NCBI RefSeq assembly: GCF_000876205.1
Contig: NZ_AWTT01000017.1
Location: 1 to 37,675 of the forward strand
Length of the DNA stretch: 37,675 nt
From: Paucilactobacillus wasatchensis
GTDB taxonomy: Bacteria; Bacillota; Bacilli; Lactobacillales; Lactobacillaceae
Reading direction: 5' to 3'
Shown: positions 15,192-24,955 of the stretch, one piece after another
How the letters are laid out: the number at the start of each line of letters is the position of its first letter
Position numbering within the stretch: the first letter of the stretch is position 1
The notes under the pieces: generated by a model
The model's database searches: none
Told to the model about the DNA's origin: nothing
What the model saw: only the letters and a program-made list of their open reading frames with translations
Program-made: the position numbers and the translations under genes

Positions 15192-16409
15192 ATGGAGACT
15201 AGAAAAAATAAATTAGGTAAAGTCATTGCTGATGTGTCTTATATTAAGATAAACGCAAGTACGCTTTATTTTGTTGCATTCACGTTGTATCTGACGGTAG
15301 CTTTTCTTAAAACAACCATGATTACAGAATATTTATCAGCACACATATTAAATTATGGTGCATATTTGGCGATGGGTATTCTGTTTTTTAAGTGGTTGTT
15401 TTTTTCAGAATTCACTAAACAACAGTTGATATCTGAAATGCTAGTCATTGTTTTTTCAGGTCTATCGTGGGTTAAATCAGGAGATCCTTTAGCTTTTTAT
15501 ATGGCAATGTTGGTTATCACTGCAAGGGGACAAGACTTTAAAGAAATTTTAAAATGGTATGTAATATTAAGCAGTATAATATTGTTATTGACTATTTTGC
15601 TATCTGAAATTAGCATCATCAAGAATCTGTCTTATGTGAGGTTGGGACATATCAGGCAAGCTTTTGGCATAGTTTATCCAACTGATTTTGCTTCGCATGT
15701 TTTTTATCTTCTTCTGGCATATTGTTATTTGGGTTTCCACTCAATCAAGATGAAGCATTACCTTATTCTTTTTGTAATTGCAATTTTTATCTACTATTTA
15801 ACCGATGCAAGGCTTGATACAATCTTAATTCTGGCTATCATTCCCGTAATGATGCTTGCTAGAAAAAAACAATATGCAACATTTGATTCATTGGGAATTC
15901 TTAATTATAGTTGGATGGTTACATGGATTTTGGCATATTTAGCTGTGACTGCTTCGATATTTTACAGTGCAAAAGGACCACTCAGTTTTATTAACAAACT
16001 TATCTCTTCTAGGATTTCTCTTAGTCACGGCGGCTTTACTGAGTATGGTGTTTCTGTTATTGGTCAACCAGTGAAGGAATATGGTTGGGGTGGTCTAAAA
16101 GGTTTTAAAAATTTTATTGTTGGCGGACAGTTGCATCAGTATTTTATGCTCGATTCTTCATTCATCAGGTTGTTATTAATTTATGGCACCATCATGTTTC
16201 TAATTACTATCATTGCGGTGTCATATACGGCATTAAAGGCTGTAAAAATTAAGAATTTCGCGCTTATAGCCGTTTTTTCATTAGTCGCATTGAGCTGCTT
16301 AATTGATCAGCACATGTTGGAATTAGCATACAATCCCTTTTACATTGCAATCTATGCAAGTATTGAAACAGGAACACAATTATATAAGAGAGTAGGAATA
16401 ACATCATGA
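15192..16409 (+). CDS. Wzy-like polysaccharide polymerase
   Basis: 405-aa membrane protein with about ten helices and a large extracytoplasmic loop around residues 265-320 (SRISLSHGGFTEYGVSVIGQPVKEYGWGG), the usual look of Wzy/EpsG-type polymerases that join repeat units outside the membrane. No sequence motif defines the family, so the call rests on topology and on the position between the priming enzyme and the Wzz-like gene. ATG 15192 begins one base after the preceding stop. An in-frame GTG at 15180 would overlap it. The last four bases overlap the next gene (ATGA). Confidence 0.75.
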   Translation: METRKNKLGKVIADVSYIKINASTLYFVAFTLYLTVAFLKTTMITEYLSAHILNYGAYLAMGILFFKWLFFSEFTKQQLISEMLVIVFSGLSWVKSGDPLAFYMAMLVITARGQDFKEILKWYVILSSIILLLTILLSEISIIKNLSYVRLGHIRQAFGIVYPTDFASHVFYLLLAYCYLGFHSIKMKHYLILFVIAIFIYYLTDARLDTILILAIIPVMMLARKKQYATFDSLGILNYSWMVTWILAYLAVTASIFYSAKGPLSFINKLISSRISLSHGGFTEYGVSVIGQPVKEYGWGGLKGFKNFIVGGQLHQYFMLDSSFIRLLLIYGTIMFLITIIAVSYTALKAVKIKNFALIAVFSLVALSCLIDQHMLELAYNPFYIAIYASIETGTQLYKRVGITS

Positions 16410-17047
16410 ATCATTCATATACTTTAATGGATTTTTGTAAGTTAGTTTTAAAACACATTTTAACTATTATCATTTTTGCGTTAGCATTTGGTATTTTGCT
16501 AGGGGGTTATGCTAAGTTGAAGCAAACAACAACTTATAGCGCTCACCGGAATATTGTAGTTAGTCATAATGTCGACAAAGTAAATGCAAAGGACAAAAAT
16601 TCGCGCGTCTTAGCGGATATGCAAATGATGACTACATACACTAAAGTGGCTGATGATCAGGCAATTTATAACAAAGCCCAAAAAATTCTGAAGAATAAAT
16701 ATCATCTGAAAATGGACACACAAATGATTAAATCTGCTGTAAAGATGGAATCTGAACCACAAACTGTGATTATGAGTGTGACTGCTTCTGGCAAAAAAGA
16801 AGGAAAGGTTGTTAAAATTGCAAATGCAACTAGTCTAGCAATTAAAGAAGAACTGCCTACTTTGATTAATAATACAGGTACAATTAAGTTATTATCACCT
16901 GCCATTAAATCCGATTTGAAGAGTACAACTGGCCCGTCAGCAAAAAAATATGCTGTTCTGGGAGTGGCCGCTGGTCTGTTTGTAGGATTAATCGTAGTTT
17001 TTGGTCGATATACAGTTATTGACTCAAAAGAATCCCAAAATAAGTAG
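16406..17047 (+). CDS. Wzz/CpsC-like chain-length protein
   Basis: 213-aa protein with a membrane helix near residues 18-36, an extracellular domain of about 130 residues and a second helix near 182-202, the topology of Wzz/CapA-type co-polymerases. The start overlaps the wzy stop by four bases (ATGA), so translation is coupled. The cytoplasmic tail is only about ten residues and there is no adjacent tyrosine kinase or phosphatase gene, which is unusual for a Gram-positive Wzy-dependent locus. Confidence 0.75.
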   Translation: MNHSYTLMDFCKLVLKHILTIIIFALAFGILLGGYAKLKQTTTYSAHRNIVVSHNVDKVNAKDKNSRVLADMQMMTTYTKVADDQAIYNKAQKILKNKYHLKMDTQMIKSAVKMESEPQTVIMSVTASGKKEGKVVKIANATSLAIKEELPTLINNTGTIKLLSPAIKSDLKSTTGPSAKKYAVLGVAAGLFVGLIVVFGRYTVIDSKESQNK

Positions 17048-17056
17048 GAGCACTAA

Positions 17057-17824
17057 ATGAATATTAAAATTTTAGTTGCGGCTCATAAGCCATACAAAAT
17101 GCCAAAAGACAAACAGCTGTATCTACCAATCTATGTTGGGCAAGCCTTGCATCCGGAGAACAAAATAGATGGATACACTGGCGACGACACCGGTGATAAC
17201 ATTTCGGCTAAAAATGGGTCTTTTAATGAACTAACTGCGATCTATTGGGCATGGAAAAATTTGAAAGCTGATGCTATTGGCCTTGACCACTACAGACGCT
17301 ATATGAGTCTAAGTAGAAAAAAAGATATCAATTTAGCTTTGAATATTGACCAGGTTCAAGAACTACTTAAAAATCATGATATTATTTTGCCTAAAAAAAG
17401 AAACTATTTTATTCAATCAAACTATAATCACTACATTCACGCGCATCATAAGGAACCTTTGGAGGTAACAAAACAAATAATTGAAGATAGTTTTCCAGAG
17501 TATTCGGATTCATATCAGAAGATTATGGAACGTAAATCCGCCCATATGTTTAACATGTTTTTAATGAAGAAAGAAAAGTTTGACGCTTATTGCCAATGGA
17601 TGTTCGCTATCCTTTTTGAACTGGAAAGGCGTACTGATATTTCAGATTATTCTGAATATGAGCAAAGAGTTTATGGGTTTGTCAGTGAATTATTATTGGA
17701 TGTTTGGTTAGATAAAAACAACTACGACTATGCTGAAGTAAATTATGTGCATATGGAAAGTCAACACTGGTTGAAAAAGGGTTTTTCGTTTTTGCGTAGA
17801 ATCGTTAGTAAGCCTGAAAATTAA
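17057..17824 (+). CDS. DUF4422 glycosyltransferase
   Basis: 255-aa soluble protein of the DUF4422 family, which includes capsule glycosyltransferases. Typical blocks: KILVAAHKPYKMP start, YLPIYVGQAL, TGDDTGDNISAKNGSFNELTAIYWAWKN (acceptor region), DAIGLDHYRRYM and a C-terminal SELLLDVWL. It has a good AGGAG ribosome site nine bases before ATG 17057. It lies 9 bp after the wzz-like gene and 15 bp before the next GT2. The transferred sugar is unknown. Confidence 0.85.
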   Translation: MNIKILVAAHKPYKMPKDKQLYLPIYVGQALHPENKIDGYTGDDTGDNISAKNGSFNELTAIYWAWKNLKADAIGLDHYRRYMSLSRKKDINLALNIDQVQELLKNHDIILPKKRNYFIQSNYNHYIHAHHKEPLEVTKQIIEDSFPEYSDSYQKIMERKSAHMFNMFLMKKEKFDAYCQWMFAILFELERRTDISDYSEYEQRVYGFVSELLLDVWLDKNNYDYAEVNYVHMESQHWLKKGFSFLRRIVSKPEN

Positions 17825-17839
17825 TGAGGTACTATTGTA

Positions 17840-18826
17840 ATGGATAAGTTGGTAAGCGTGATTATACCTGTTTACAATGTGGCAGATTATTTACAACAGA
17901 TAATTGATGATTTAGTGAAGCAAGAATTAATTAATTTTGAAGTCTTGCTGATTGATGATGGTTCCACAGATGGTAGTGGTGATTTGTGTGATAGTATTGC
18001 CTCACAATCGCCACTTCATGTGCGAGTAATTCATCAAAAAAATGGAGGTCTTTCCGCCGCAAGAAATAAGGGGATCGAAGCGGCCAAAGGTAGATATCTT
18101 ACTTTTATTGATCCAGATGATCGAATAAATTCCAATTTTTTGTCTTACTTATTTGCACTCATTCAAAAATCTAATTGCTCAATGTCAGTTTGTTCACATA
18201 TGATTGTGCGAGGCGGGAAAAAGAGCTTAGGAACAGATAATAGTGTTGAATATGACATTGTGACAGCCGATAGTTTTATTGAGGGGTTGTTATATCGCCA
18301 AAGATATGACACTTCTGCGTGGGCCAAAATGTATGATGAACGATTGTTTAGGGATGTTCGATTTCCTGTTGGTACACTGTATGAAGATTTGGGTACCACT
18401 TATAAATTAGCAATTAAAGCAGAGAAAATATGTGTCGGGAATCAGGCAAATTATTTTTACTTAATTAGGGACAAATCTATCACAAATGCCAAATTTTCGA
18501 ACAATCAACTAGATTTTATTGAGGTCACTCAACAAATGAAAAGTGAAGTCGATAAGTTGTACCCAGCATTAATAAGTGCAACAGCAGAAAGACTTGTGTT
18601 TTCGTACATTAGTACATTGACCAAAACTTTTAATAGTCAACAAAATAAAGACTTAAAAGCAGTCCAAGTTAAATTGGTTGATTTTATTATTAAAAATAAA
18701 AAAGATATTATAAATAATAGCAAAAGTTCTATTCGAGACAAACTAAGTGTATATTTGTTAATGACTGTTCGGCTAACAGGCTTTCGTGTTTTTTGGAAAT
18801 GTTATGAGGGTTTAAGGAGAATATAA
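17840..18826 (+). CDS. Family 2 glycosyltransferase
   Basis: 328-aa EpsH/CpsJ-type GT2. The N-terminal GT-A domain has VSVIIPVYNVADYL (5-18), IDDGSTDGS and FIDPDDRI (the DxD-like metal site). Other features are HQKNGGLSAARNKGI and a long helical C-terminal part without clear membrane segments. It adds one sugar to the growing lipid-linked unit in the cytoplasm. ATG 17840 follows AATGAGGTAC; the spacing is acceptable. The stop is two bases before the next ATG, so the operon is tightly packed here. Confidence 0.88.
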   Translation: MDKLVSVIIPVYNVADYLQQIIDDLVKQELINFEVLLIDDGSTDGSGDLCDSIASQSPLHVRVIHQKNGGLSAARNKGIEAAKGRYLTFIDPDDRINSNFLSYLFALIQKSNCSMSVCSHMIVRGGKKSLGTDNSVEYDIVTADSFIEGLLYRQRYDTSAWAKMYDERLFRDVRFPVGTLYEDLGTTYKLAIKAEKICVGNQANYFYLIRDKSITNAKFSNNQLDFIEVTQQMKSEVDKLYPALISATAERLVFSYISTLTKTFNSQQNKDLKAVQVKLVDFIIKNKKDIINNSKSSIRDKLSVYLLMTVRLTGFRVFWKCYEGLRRI

Positions 18827-18828
18827 TA

Positions 18829-19831
18829 ATGAAGATTGACATAGTATTGCCGTGGGTTGATGGCGGAGACCCTGTCTGGGCTTCAAAAAAATTACATTAT
18901 CAAAATAATGGTGATGGAGATATCGATTATTCAGAAACTCAGGAGCTAAACGGCAATGAAAAGTATCGTGATTCTGGGACTTTGAAATATGTATTGCGCT
19001 CAATTGTTAAGTATGCACCTTGGGTAAACCATATCTATTTGGTAACGGACCATCAAGTTCCAGATTGGCTTACGACTGACAGTCCCTTACTTACTGTGGT
19101 TAACCATGATGAGTACATCCCCAAAAAGTGGTTACCGACTTTTAGTTCTAATCCGATTATCTTGAATAGTTTCAGAATCAATAATTTAAGTGAGCACTTT
19201 ATTTTATTTAATGATGATATGATTTTGAATGCGAATGTTAAACCCACAGATTTCTTTAAGAACGATGGACTACCTGTGGATATTGGCGTTTATTCAGTTA
19301 TTCCGAGCTTTGAAGATTTTTCGCATTTAATTTTAAATAATACAATTGTGGTCAATAAGCATTTTTCTAAATGGACGGGTATTAAGTCTAATTTTTTGGT
19401 TTTTTAATTTTAAATATGGGAAAAACTTGATGCGAACATTTCTTTCATTACCATGGCATGGTATAAGTGGCTTTTATAATCCGCATCTACCAATTCCGTA
19501 CTTAAAGAGTACGTTTGAGAAAGTATGGCAAGAGGAAGACCAGTGGCTGTCGGAAACGTCTGCGCATAAGTTTAGAGAGAATACAGATTTGACAGACTGG
19601 GTTGTACGGTATTGGCAAATACAGTCAGGTCAGTTTCACCCTGGATCAATCAAATTTGGACAATATTATCTACAAAATCAAACAGCAGCAATAATGGAAG
19701 ATTTGGCCCATGCTAAACATAAAATTGTATGCATTAATGACACCCCAATGACAAAGACCGATGAAATCGACGATCGAGTTGTTAGAGCATTAGAGAGTAA
19801 ATTTGATTTTCATTCAAAACTAGAAAAGTGA
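18829..19831 (+). pseudogene. Stealth-family capsule phosphotransferase, frameshifted in a poly-T tract
   Basis: About 333 aa if repaired, normal for the Stealth family, which transfers hexose-1-phosphate to make phosphodiester-linked polymers. The first part has DIVLPWVDGGDPVW (CR1), YRDSGTLKYVLRSI, HIYLVTDHQVPDWL and HFILFNDDMIL (CR2). The second part, in the +1 frame, has NFKYGKNLMRTFLSLPWHG, ISGFYNPHLP (CR3-like) and CINDTP. The first frame stops at TAA 19405-19407. The break lies in T6-GG-T6 (19392-19405), and loss of one T restores a continuous reading into NFKYG. A slippage event, phase variation or a sequence error would all fit. ATG 18829 has AAGGAGAAT upstream. Confidence 0.88.
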
Positions 19832-19878
19832 CGCAGAATTTTATTCTGTATACATATCTGTAGAAATAGGTGAATGTT

Positions 19879-20784
19879 ATGAATAGTAGTACAGTTTGCG
19901 CTGTAGTGGTGACATATAATAAGATCGAACTTTTGAAAAAATGTCTTAGTTGTTTAAATCAACAAACCTTCCCATTTGCACATATAATTGTTGTTGATAA
20001 TGCAAGTACAGACGGAAGCCAAGATTATCTACGGCAAATGGAGAAACAAGATGAGAGACTCATGCCAATTTTTTTGGAACATAATATTGGTGGTGCTGGC
20101 GGATTTAATGCAGGATTAAAACAATTTGCTGACACAAATGACGATTTTGTTGTTGTACTAGATGATGATTCTTTGCTTGAAATTGGATGTGTAAAAGAGT
20201 TCATTTTGGCAACTGAAAAATTTCCAAAATTCGGATTTATGTGTAGTAATGTAAGATGGAAAGACGGAACTGCCTGTTTAATGAATGTTCCGAAGGTCTC
20301 AGAAGGCCAATGGAGCGACTATATTGAGAACGGTGTAGTTAAGGTAGACACGTGTTCTTTTGTGTCAGTATTTATACCAAGGGAAGTTGTTACCGCGGTT
20401 GGTCTTCCAATCACTGACTTCTTTATTTGGGGTGATGATTTGGAATATACTGGGCGAATTAACGGATATTTTAAAGATCGCGAAAACTATCTACTTGCCT
20501 CGAGCAAAGTTTTACATGCCATGGGTCAAAATATAAATGTTGATATCATTAGCGACTCTGTTGACAGATTAGGTAGATATTACTATAGATATCGTAACCT
20601 TAATTATGTGAGCAGGAAAAAAGGATTTAAGGAAATTAGCAAATATACATTGAAATCAATTTTAACGATTTTTAAAATATTGAAGAGCAAAACGAGTCAC
20701 AAGGGACGCCGTTGTGGTATCTTAATAAAAGGATTATTTAGTGGATTCGTGTTTAATCCAAAGGTAGAAATTGTTGATGACTAA
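19879..20784 (+). CDS. GlfT2-like family 2 galactofuranosyltransferase
   Basis: 301-aa GT2 with TVCAVVVTYNKIELL, VVDNASTDGSQDYL, HNIGGAGGFNAG, the metal-binding DDDS (VVVLDDDSLLE) and the catalytic-region WGDDLEYTGRI, all as in GlfT2-type galactofuranosyltransferases. It sits directly before the UDP-galactopyranose mutase gene, which makes its donor UDP-Galf; that neighbour raises confidence. ATG 19879 is preferred over the in-frame GTG 19870, which overlaps the AGGTG ribosome site. The first conserved strand begins seven residues in. Confidence 0.87.
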   Translation: MNSSTVCAVVVTYNKIELLKKCLSCLNQQTFPFAHIIVVDNASTDGSQDYLRQMEKQDERLMPIFLEHNIGGAGGFNAGLKQFADTNDDFVVVLDDDSLLEIGCVKEFILATEKFPKFGFMCSNVRWKDGTACLMNVPKVSEGQWSDYIENGVVKVDTCSFVSVFIPREVVTAVGLPITDFFIWGDDLEYTGRINGYFKDRENYLLASSKVLHAMGQNINVDIISDSVDRLGRYYYRYRNLNYVSRKKGFKEISKYTLKSILTIFKILKSKTSHKGRRCGILIKGLFSGFVFNPKVEIVDD

Positions 20785-20807
20785 AATTGGTTGTTAGGAG
20801 AAAGATA

Positions 20808-21929
20808 TTGAGTGAATATGACTATCTAATTGTTGGTTCTGGCCTTTTTGGCGCAACATTTGCCTATGAAGCTGCCAAACGTGGTAAAAAAGTAAAAGTG
20901 ATCGAGAAACGTGATCATATTGCCGGCAATATATACACCAAAGAAGTTGATGGTATTCAAGTACATCAATATGGAGCACATATATTCCACACGAGTAATA
21001 AAGAAATCTGGGATTACGTTAATCAGTTTGCAGAGTTCAATCGTTACACTAATAGCCCAGTCGCCAATTTTCATGGTGAAATGTACAATATGCCTTTCAA
21101 TATGAACACGTTTAATAAAATGTGGGGAGTAGCCACTCCGCAAGAGGCGCAAGCAAAAATTACGGAGCAGCGGCAAGAAATGGCTGGTAAGGAACCAGCC
21201 AACCTGGAAGAACAAGCCATTTCCCTGATCGGTAGAGATATCTATGAAAAGTTGGTTAAAGGCTACACAGAAAAGCAGTGGGGCCAAAAGGCTACCGATC
21301 TGCCATCTTTTATTATTCGTAGATTGCCTGTTCGTTTGACATATGACAACAATTATTTTAATGACAACTACCAGGGCATTCCAATTGGTGGTTACACACA
21401 GATTGTTGAAAAAATGCTAGCAAGTGATTTAATTGATGTTGAAACAAATGTCGACTTTTTTGATCGTAAGGATGAATATTTGAAAAATTATCCCAAGGTT
21501 ATTTTTACGGGGATGATTGACCAGTTTTTCGATTATCAACTTGGCGAATTAGAATATCGGAGTCTCCGGTTTGAAACTGAAGAGCTAAATGTTGACAATT
21601 ATCAAGGGAATGCTGTGATTAATTATACGGATTCAGAAACACCATACACACGAGTTATTGAACATAAGCATTTTGAATTTGGTAAGGGTGACAAAAATAA
21701 AACAATCGTGACCCATGAATATCCACAAGCTTGGCATCGTGGCGATGAACCGTATTATCCAGTCAATAATAGTTCAAATAATGGCTTGTATAAACAATAT
21801 AATAAGTTGGCAGCGCAAGTTCCAAACGTGATATTTGGTGGTCGATTAGGACAATATCGATATTATGATATGCATCAAGTAATTCATGCTGCGTTAACTA
21901 CTGTGGCCCGGGAGTTTAGTGAGAAGTAA
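20808..21929 (+). CDS. glf: UDP-galactopyranose mutase
   Basis: Flavoenzyme converting UDP-Galp to UDP-Galf for the EPS. The protein of 373 aa has the FAD-binding GxGxxG at residues 10-15 (LIVGSGLFGA), VIEKRDHIAGNIYT, HQYGAHIFHTSN, the YTEKQWGQKA block, RLPVRLTYDNNYFNDNYQGIPIGGYT and the C-terminal GRLGQYRYYDMHQVI. The start is TTG 20808, five bases behind AGGAGAAAG. An earlier TTG at 20787 would place the ribosome site inside the gene. The next gene starts two bases after the stop. Confidence 0.95.
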   Translation: MSEYDYLIVGSGLFGATFAYEAAKRGKKVKVIEKRDHIAGNIYTKEVDGIQVHQYGAHIFHTSNKEIWDYVNQFAEFNRYTNSPVANFHGEMYNMPFNMNTFNKMWGVATPQEAQAKITEQRQEMAGKEPANLEEQAISLIGRDIYEKLVKGYTEKQWGQKATDLPSFIIRRLPVRLTYDNNYFNDNYQGIPIGGYTQIVEKMLASDLIDVETNVDFFDRKDEYLKNYPKVIFTGMIDQFFDYQLGELEYRSLRFETEELNVDNYQGNAVINYTDSETPYTRVIEHKHFEFGKGDKNKTIVTHEYPQAWHRGDEPYYPVNNSSNNGLYKQYNKLAAQVPNVIFGGRLGQYRYYDMHQVIHAALTTVAREFSEK

Positions 21930-21931
21930 AT

Positions 21932-23368
21932 ATGAAAGTTGTTAAAAACTATCTTTATAATATGAGTTATCAGATATTGGTTTTGCTTGCACCATTGGTA
22001 ACTGTTCCCTATGTTGCCAGAGTTTTGGGTGCTAAGGGTGTTGGGATTAATTCATATACCAATTCTTGGATTACCTTTTTTCTTCTTCTCGGCCAAATGG
22101 GCATCGCATTATATGGGAATCGTGAGGTTGCTTATCATAGAGATAGTAAAGCTGCGCGTTCAAAAATATTTTGGGAAATCGAAATTCTACAGGCGCTAAC
22201 GATTACGTTTGCGTATGTAGTCTTTTTGATTTTCCTATTTAAATTTAGTCATGGTATCAGGATTTATTATTTAATACAGTCTCTTCTTATTATTGCTGGA
22301 GGGCTGGATGTTTCTTGGTATTTCATGGGTATGGAAGACTTTAAAAAAACTGTTTTAAGAAATACAGTGATTAAAATTGTTTCCATTGCGCTTGTTTTTA
22401 CTTTGGTGAAAGGACCAAATGATATAGGCAAGTACATCTTCTTATTAGGAATGTCACAGGTAGTTGGAAATCTTACCTTGTGGCCTTATTTACGAGATAG
22501 CATTCAATCCGTTAAGGTACGACTTTTAAGACCTTTTAAGCATTTTTATCCAGCATTACTGTTGTTTATACCAACTATCACCTCGCAGGTTTATCTGGTC
22601 GTTAATCGGATTATGTTGGGTAACTTGGACAGTACAATTGCGGCAGGACAATTTGATTATGCGGACAAAATCACCAAATTAGTGCTGGCAATTGTAACGG
22701 CTACGGGATCAGTTATGTTGCCACACATTGCGCATAAATTCGCTGATGGAGATATAAGGGGAATTAGGCAGAGTCTGTACAATTCTTTTGATTTTGTTAC
22801 AGCGCTGGCTGTGCCAATGATGTTCGGCTTGGCTGCTATCTCTACTAAATTTGCCCCCTGGTTTCTCGGTAATGAGTTTGCCCCAACCGCTAAAATTATG
22901 TTTATTGAATCGCCTGCCATTTTATTGATTGCCTGGAGTAACGTGACTGGGACACAATATTTAATGCCAGTGAATAGAGTCAAAGAGTTTACAGCATCGG
23001 TAGCTGTTGGTGCTGCGGTCAATATTATTTTTAACCTGTTTTTAATTGAAGTATTTGGTGCTAATGGTGCAGCTTTAGCAACAGTTATTTCGGAATTTGT
23101 AGTTACTGCTTTACAGGTATATTTCATTAGGACAACAATTAGGCGTAGACAATTGTTCAAGCATACCTGGAAATATATCGCTAGTGGTAGTGTCATGTTT
23201 ATTGTCGTTTATCGGCTAAACGCATTGATGCATATGAATGTTACCAATTTATTAATTCAAGTTCTGATCGGTGCTGTTATTTATAGTATTTGTGTTTTCT
23301 TTACAAATGCACCAATTATTACACAGGCAAAAAAATTAGCAAAAAATAACAGTTCGAAAAAATATTAA
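21932..23368 (+). CDS. Wzx-type polysaccharide flippase
   Basis: 478-aa MOP-superfamily (PST) exporter with 12-14 membrane helices. It moves the undecaprenyl-linked repeat unit across the membrane. It begins MKVVKNYLYNMSYQILVLLAPLV and has VTVPYVARVLGAKGVGINSYT, the family signature for this branch, a central FIPTITSQVYLVVNRIMLG and the ANGAALATVISEF segment. ATG 21932 is two bases after glf with only a weak ribosome site, so translational coupling is likely. Confidence 0.92.
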   Translation: MKVVKNYLYNMSYQILVLLAPLVTVPYVARVLGAKGVGINSYTNSWITFFLLLGQMGIALYGNREVAYHRDSKAARSKIFWEIEILQALTITFAYVVFLIFLFKFSHGIRIYYLIQSLLIIAGGLDVSWYFMGMEDFKKTVLRNTVIKIVSIALVFTLVKGPNDIGKYIFLLGMSQVVGNLTLWPYLRDSIQSVKVRLLRPFKHFYPALLLFIPTITSQVYLVVNRIMLGNLDSTIAAGQFDYADKITKLVLAIVTATGSVMLPHIAHKFADGDIRGIRQSLYNSFDFVTALAVPMMFGLAAISTKFAPWFLGNEFAPTAKIMFIESPAILLIAWSNVTGTQYLMPVNRVKEFTASVAVGAAVNIIFNLFLIEVFGANGAALATVISEFVVTALQVYFIRTTIRRRQLFKHTWKYIASGSVMFIVVYRLNALMHMNVTNLLIQVLIGAVIYSICVFFTNAPIITQAKKLAKNNSSKKY

Positions 23369-23405
23369 TAGTTTTTAATTCAAAAGTTGGGGCAGGCTTC
23401 AGCAT

Positions 23406-24944
23406 ATGATTAAACAAAGAATAAGTTCGTTTTTTAAAATAGTATTAACTTTCGGGATCTTCGCGATAGTTTTATTGACCTTTCAGTCAAATCCGTTTTC
23501 TAAAATTATGCCCTATCATGATTCATCAATGTTTATGTATTTTGGAAAAGGAATTCAACAAGGATTTATTCCATATGTAAATATGCTTGACCATAAAGGT
23601 CCCATTTTATTTTTTATTAATTTTATTGCTAGTATTATTAGTCCCATATTTTTTCATCATGGATTATTTGTCATTGAGACTTGCTTTTTACTAGTAAGTT
23701 TTTGTTATTTGTATAAAATTTCGAAAATAATTGTGAACAATGATTATGTTTTTATTTGTTCGCTATTTTTCATTTGTCCATTGATTATTACGACATTTGG
23801 ATATGGTAACTATTCTGAAGAATATGCTTTTACCTTTATTATTATTACGTTATACCTAGTTACTAAATTATTTTATCTAAATGAGCAACTAACTAAAACA
23901 AATTATTTTATGATTGGTTTTCTGGGAGCATTAACTTTTTTTATAAGACCTAATATGATCATGTTATGGGTGACTTTATGTGTTGCTTTAGTACTTGTTG
24001 GATTGTATTCAAAAGAATTTAAAAAATTATTTGAACAAGCAATTTATATTTTTTTTGGCGGTATATCTGTTACAGCGATTATATCAATTTATGCTATATT
24101 TACTAAATCTTTCACAGAAATGATTAATAATTCAATTTTGCTAAATTTTTCGTATGCAGGTTCATCTTTTGATGAGAAGATTTCAGCAATGACTTTTTTT
24201 GTGAAGATAATATCATATAATCGTTTCGAATTTATTATTGTTTTTTATTTATTGTATGTAATAGTCAACGGTCATAATTTCTCTAAGAATGTAGAGTCTT
24301 ATAATTTATTAGTAATAATTTTATGTCTACTAAACTTTTTTACAGTAATATTGTCTGGTAGAGATTATGGACATTATCTAATTACGGAGCTACCATATTT
24401 ATTCGTTCTAACAGTATTCTCGTTGAATTTTATTTACGAAAAAGTTATAAAAATAACAGCACCAAGTTTTTTAGTTTTAATACTCATTCCAATAATCGCT
24501 GTTCCGGTCTATCAAACAGCAAAACAGGCGATACAATATGTGAATGTTGAAACAACTGCCAGTAATAATTTTAAAAACAGTTATTTTGTAATTTCTAAGT
24601 ATATTAAACGGCATTCCACCGCGCATGATACAATTTATGTTCATGCGATTGATGCTAATATATATTTACAAAGCAAGAGATTTTCTAATTCAAAGCTTTT
24701 TGTGTTACCATCACTCGATTACACAAAATACAAAGAATTATCAAAGTATTTTGAAGTAAAAATGGATGATAATCCCCCAAAATACATTGTTATATCAAAA
24801 GGTGTGTTCGATTTTGACCATCAGGATAATAAAAGAATGAACAAGTTTGTTTATGACACGATCAAGTTAAGATATCATGAAATAGAACGGTTTAAGGATA
24901 ATGATATATTGTTATTCAAATATAATACTTTGAACATGAAATAA
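23406..24944 (+). CDS. GT-C/PMT-like integral membrane glycosyltransferase
   Basis: 512-aa membrane protein with about ten helices and a C-terminal soluble domain of roughly 120 residues. The first extracytoplasmic loop holds MPYHDSSMFMYFGKGI and then NMLDHKGPILFFIN, the DxGP-like motif of ArnT/PMT family (GT39/83-like) enzymes that use polyprenyl-phosphate sugars outside the membrane. It probably adds a side-chain sugar to the EPS, with the GtrB-like protein at 13598-14530 as a possible donor supplier. ATG 23406 follows GTTGGGGCAGG. Composition is very AT-rich. Confidence 0.72.
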   Translation: MIKQRISSFFKIVLTFGIFAIVLLTFQSNPFSKIMPYHDSSMFMYFGKGIQQGFIPYVNMLDHKGPILFFINFIASIISPIFFHHGLFVIETCFLLVSFCYLYKISKIIVNNDYVFICSLFFICPLIITTFGYGNYSEEYAFTFIIITLYLVTKLFYLNEQLTKTNYFMIGFLGALTFFIRPNMIMLWVTLCVALVLVGLYSKEFKKLFEQAIYIFFGGISVTAIISIYAIFTKSFTEMINNSILLNFSYAGSSFDEKISAMTFFVKIISYNRFEFIIVFYLLYVIVNGHNFSKNVESYNLLVIILCLLNFFTVILSGRDYGHYLITELPYLFVLTVFSLNFIYEKVIKITAPSFLVLILIPIIAVPVYQTAKQAIQYVNVETTASNNFKNSYFVISKYIKRHSTAHDTIYVHAIDANIYLQSKRFSNSKLFVLPSLDYTKYKELSKYFEVKMDDNPPKYIVISKGVFDFDHQDNKRMNKFVYDTIKLRYHEIERFKDNDILLFKYNTLNMK

Positions 24945-24955
24945 AGGAGAATACA

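Noticed and set aside
19346-19831. Independent gene after the Stealth fragment
   Set aside because: Its first codons overlap the upstream frame, there is no ribosome site, and its content completes the Stealth family sequence.
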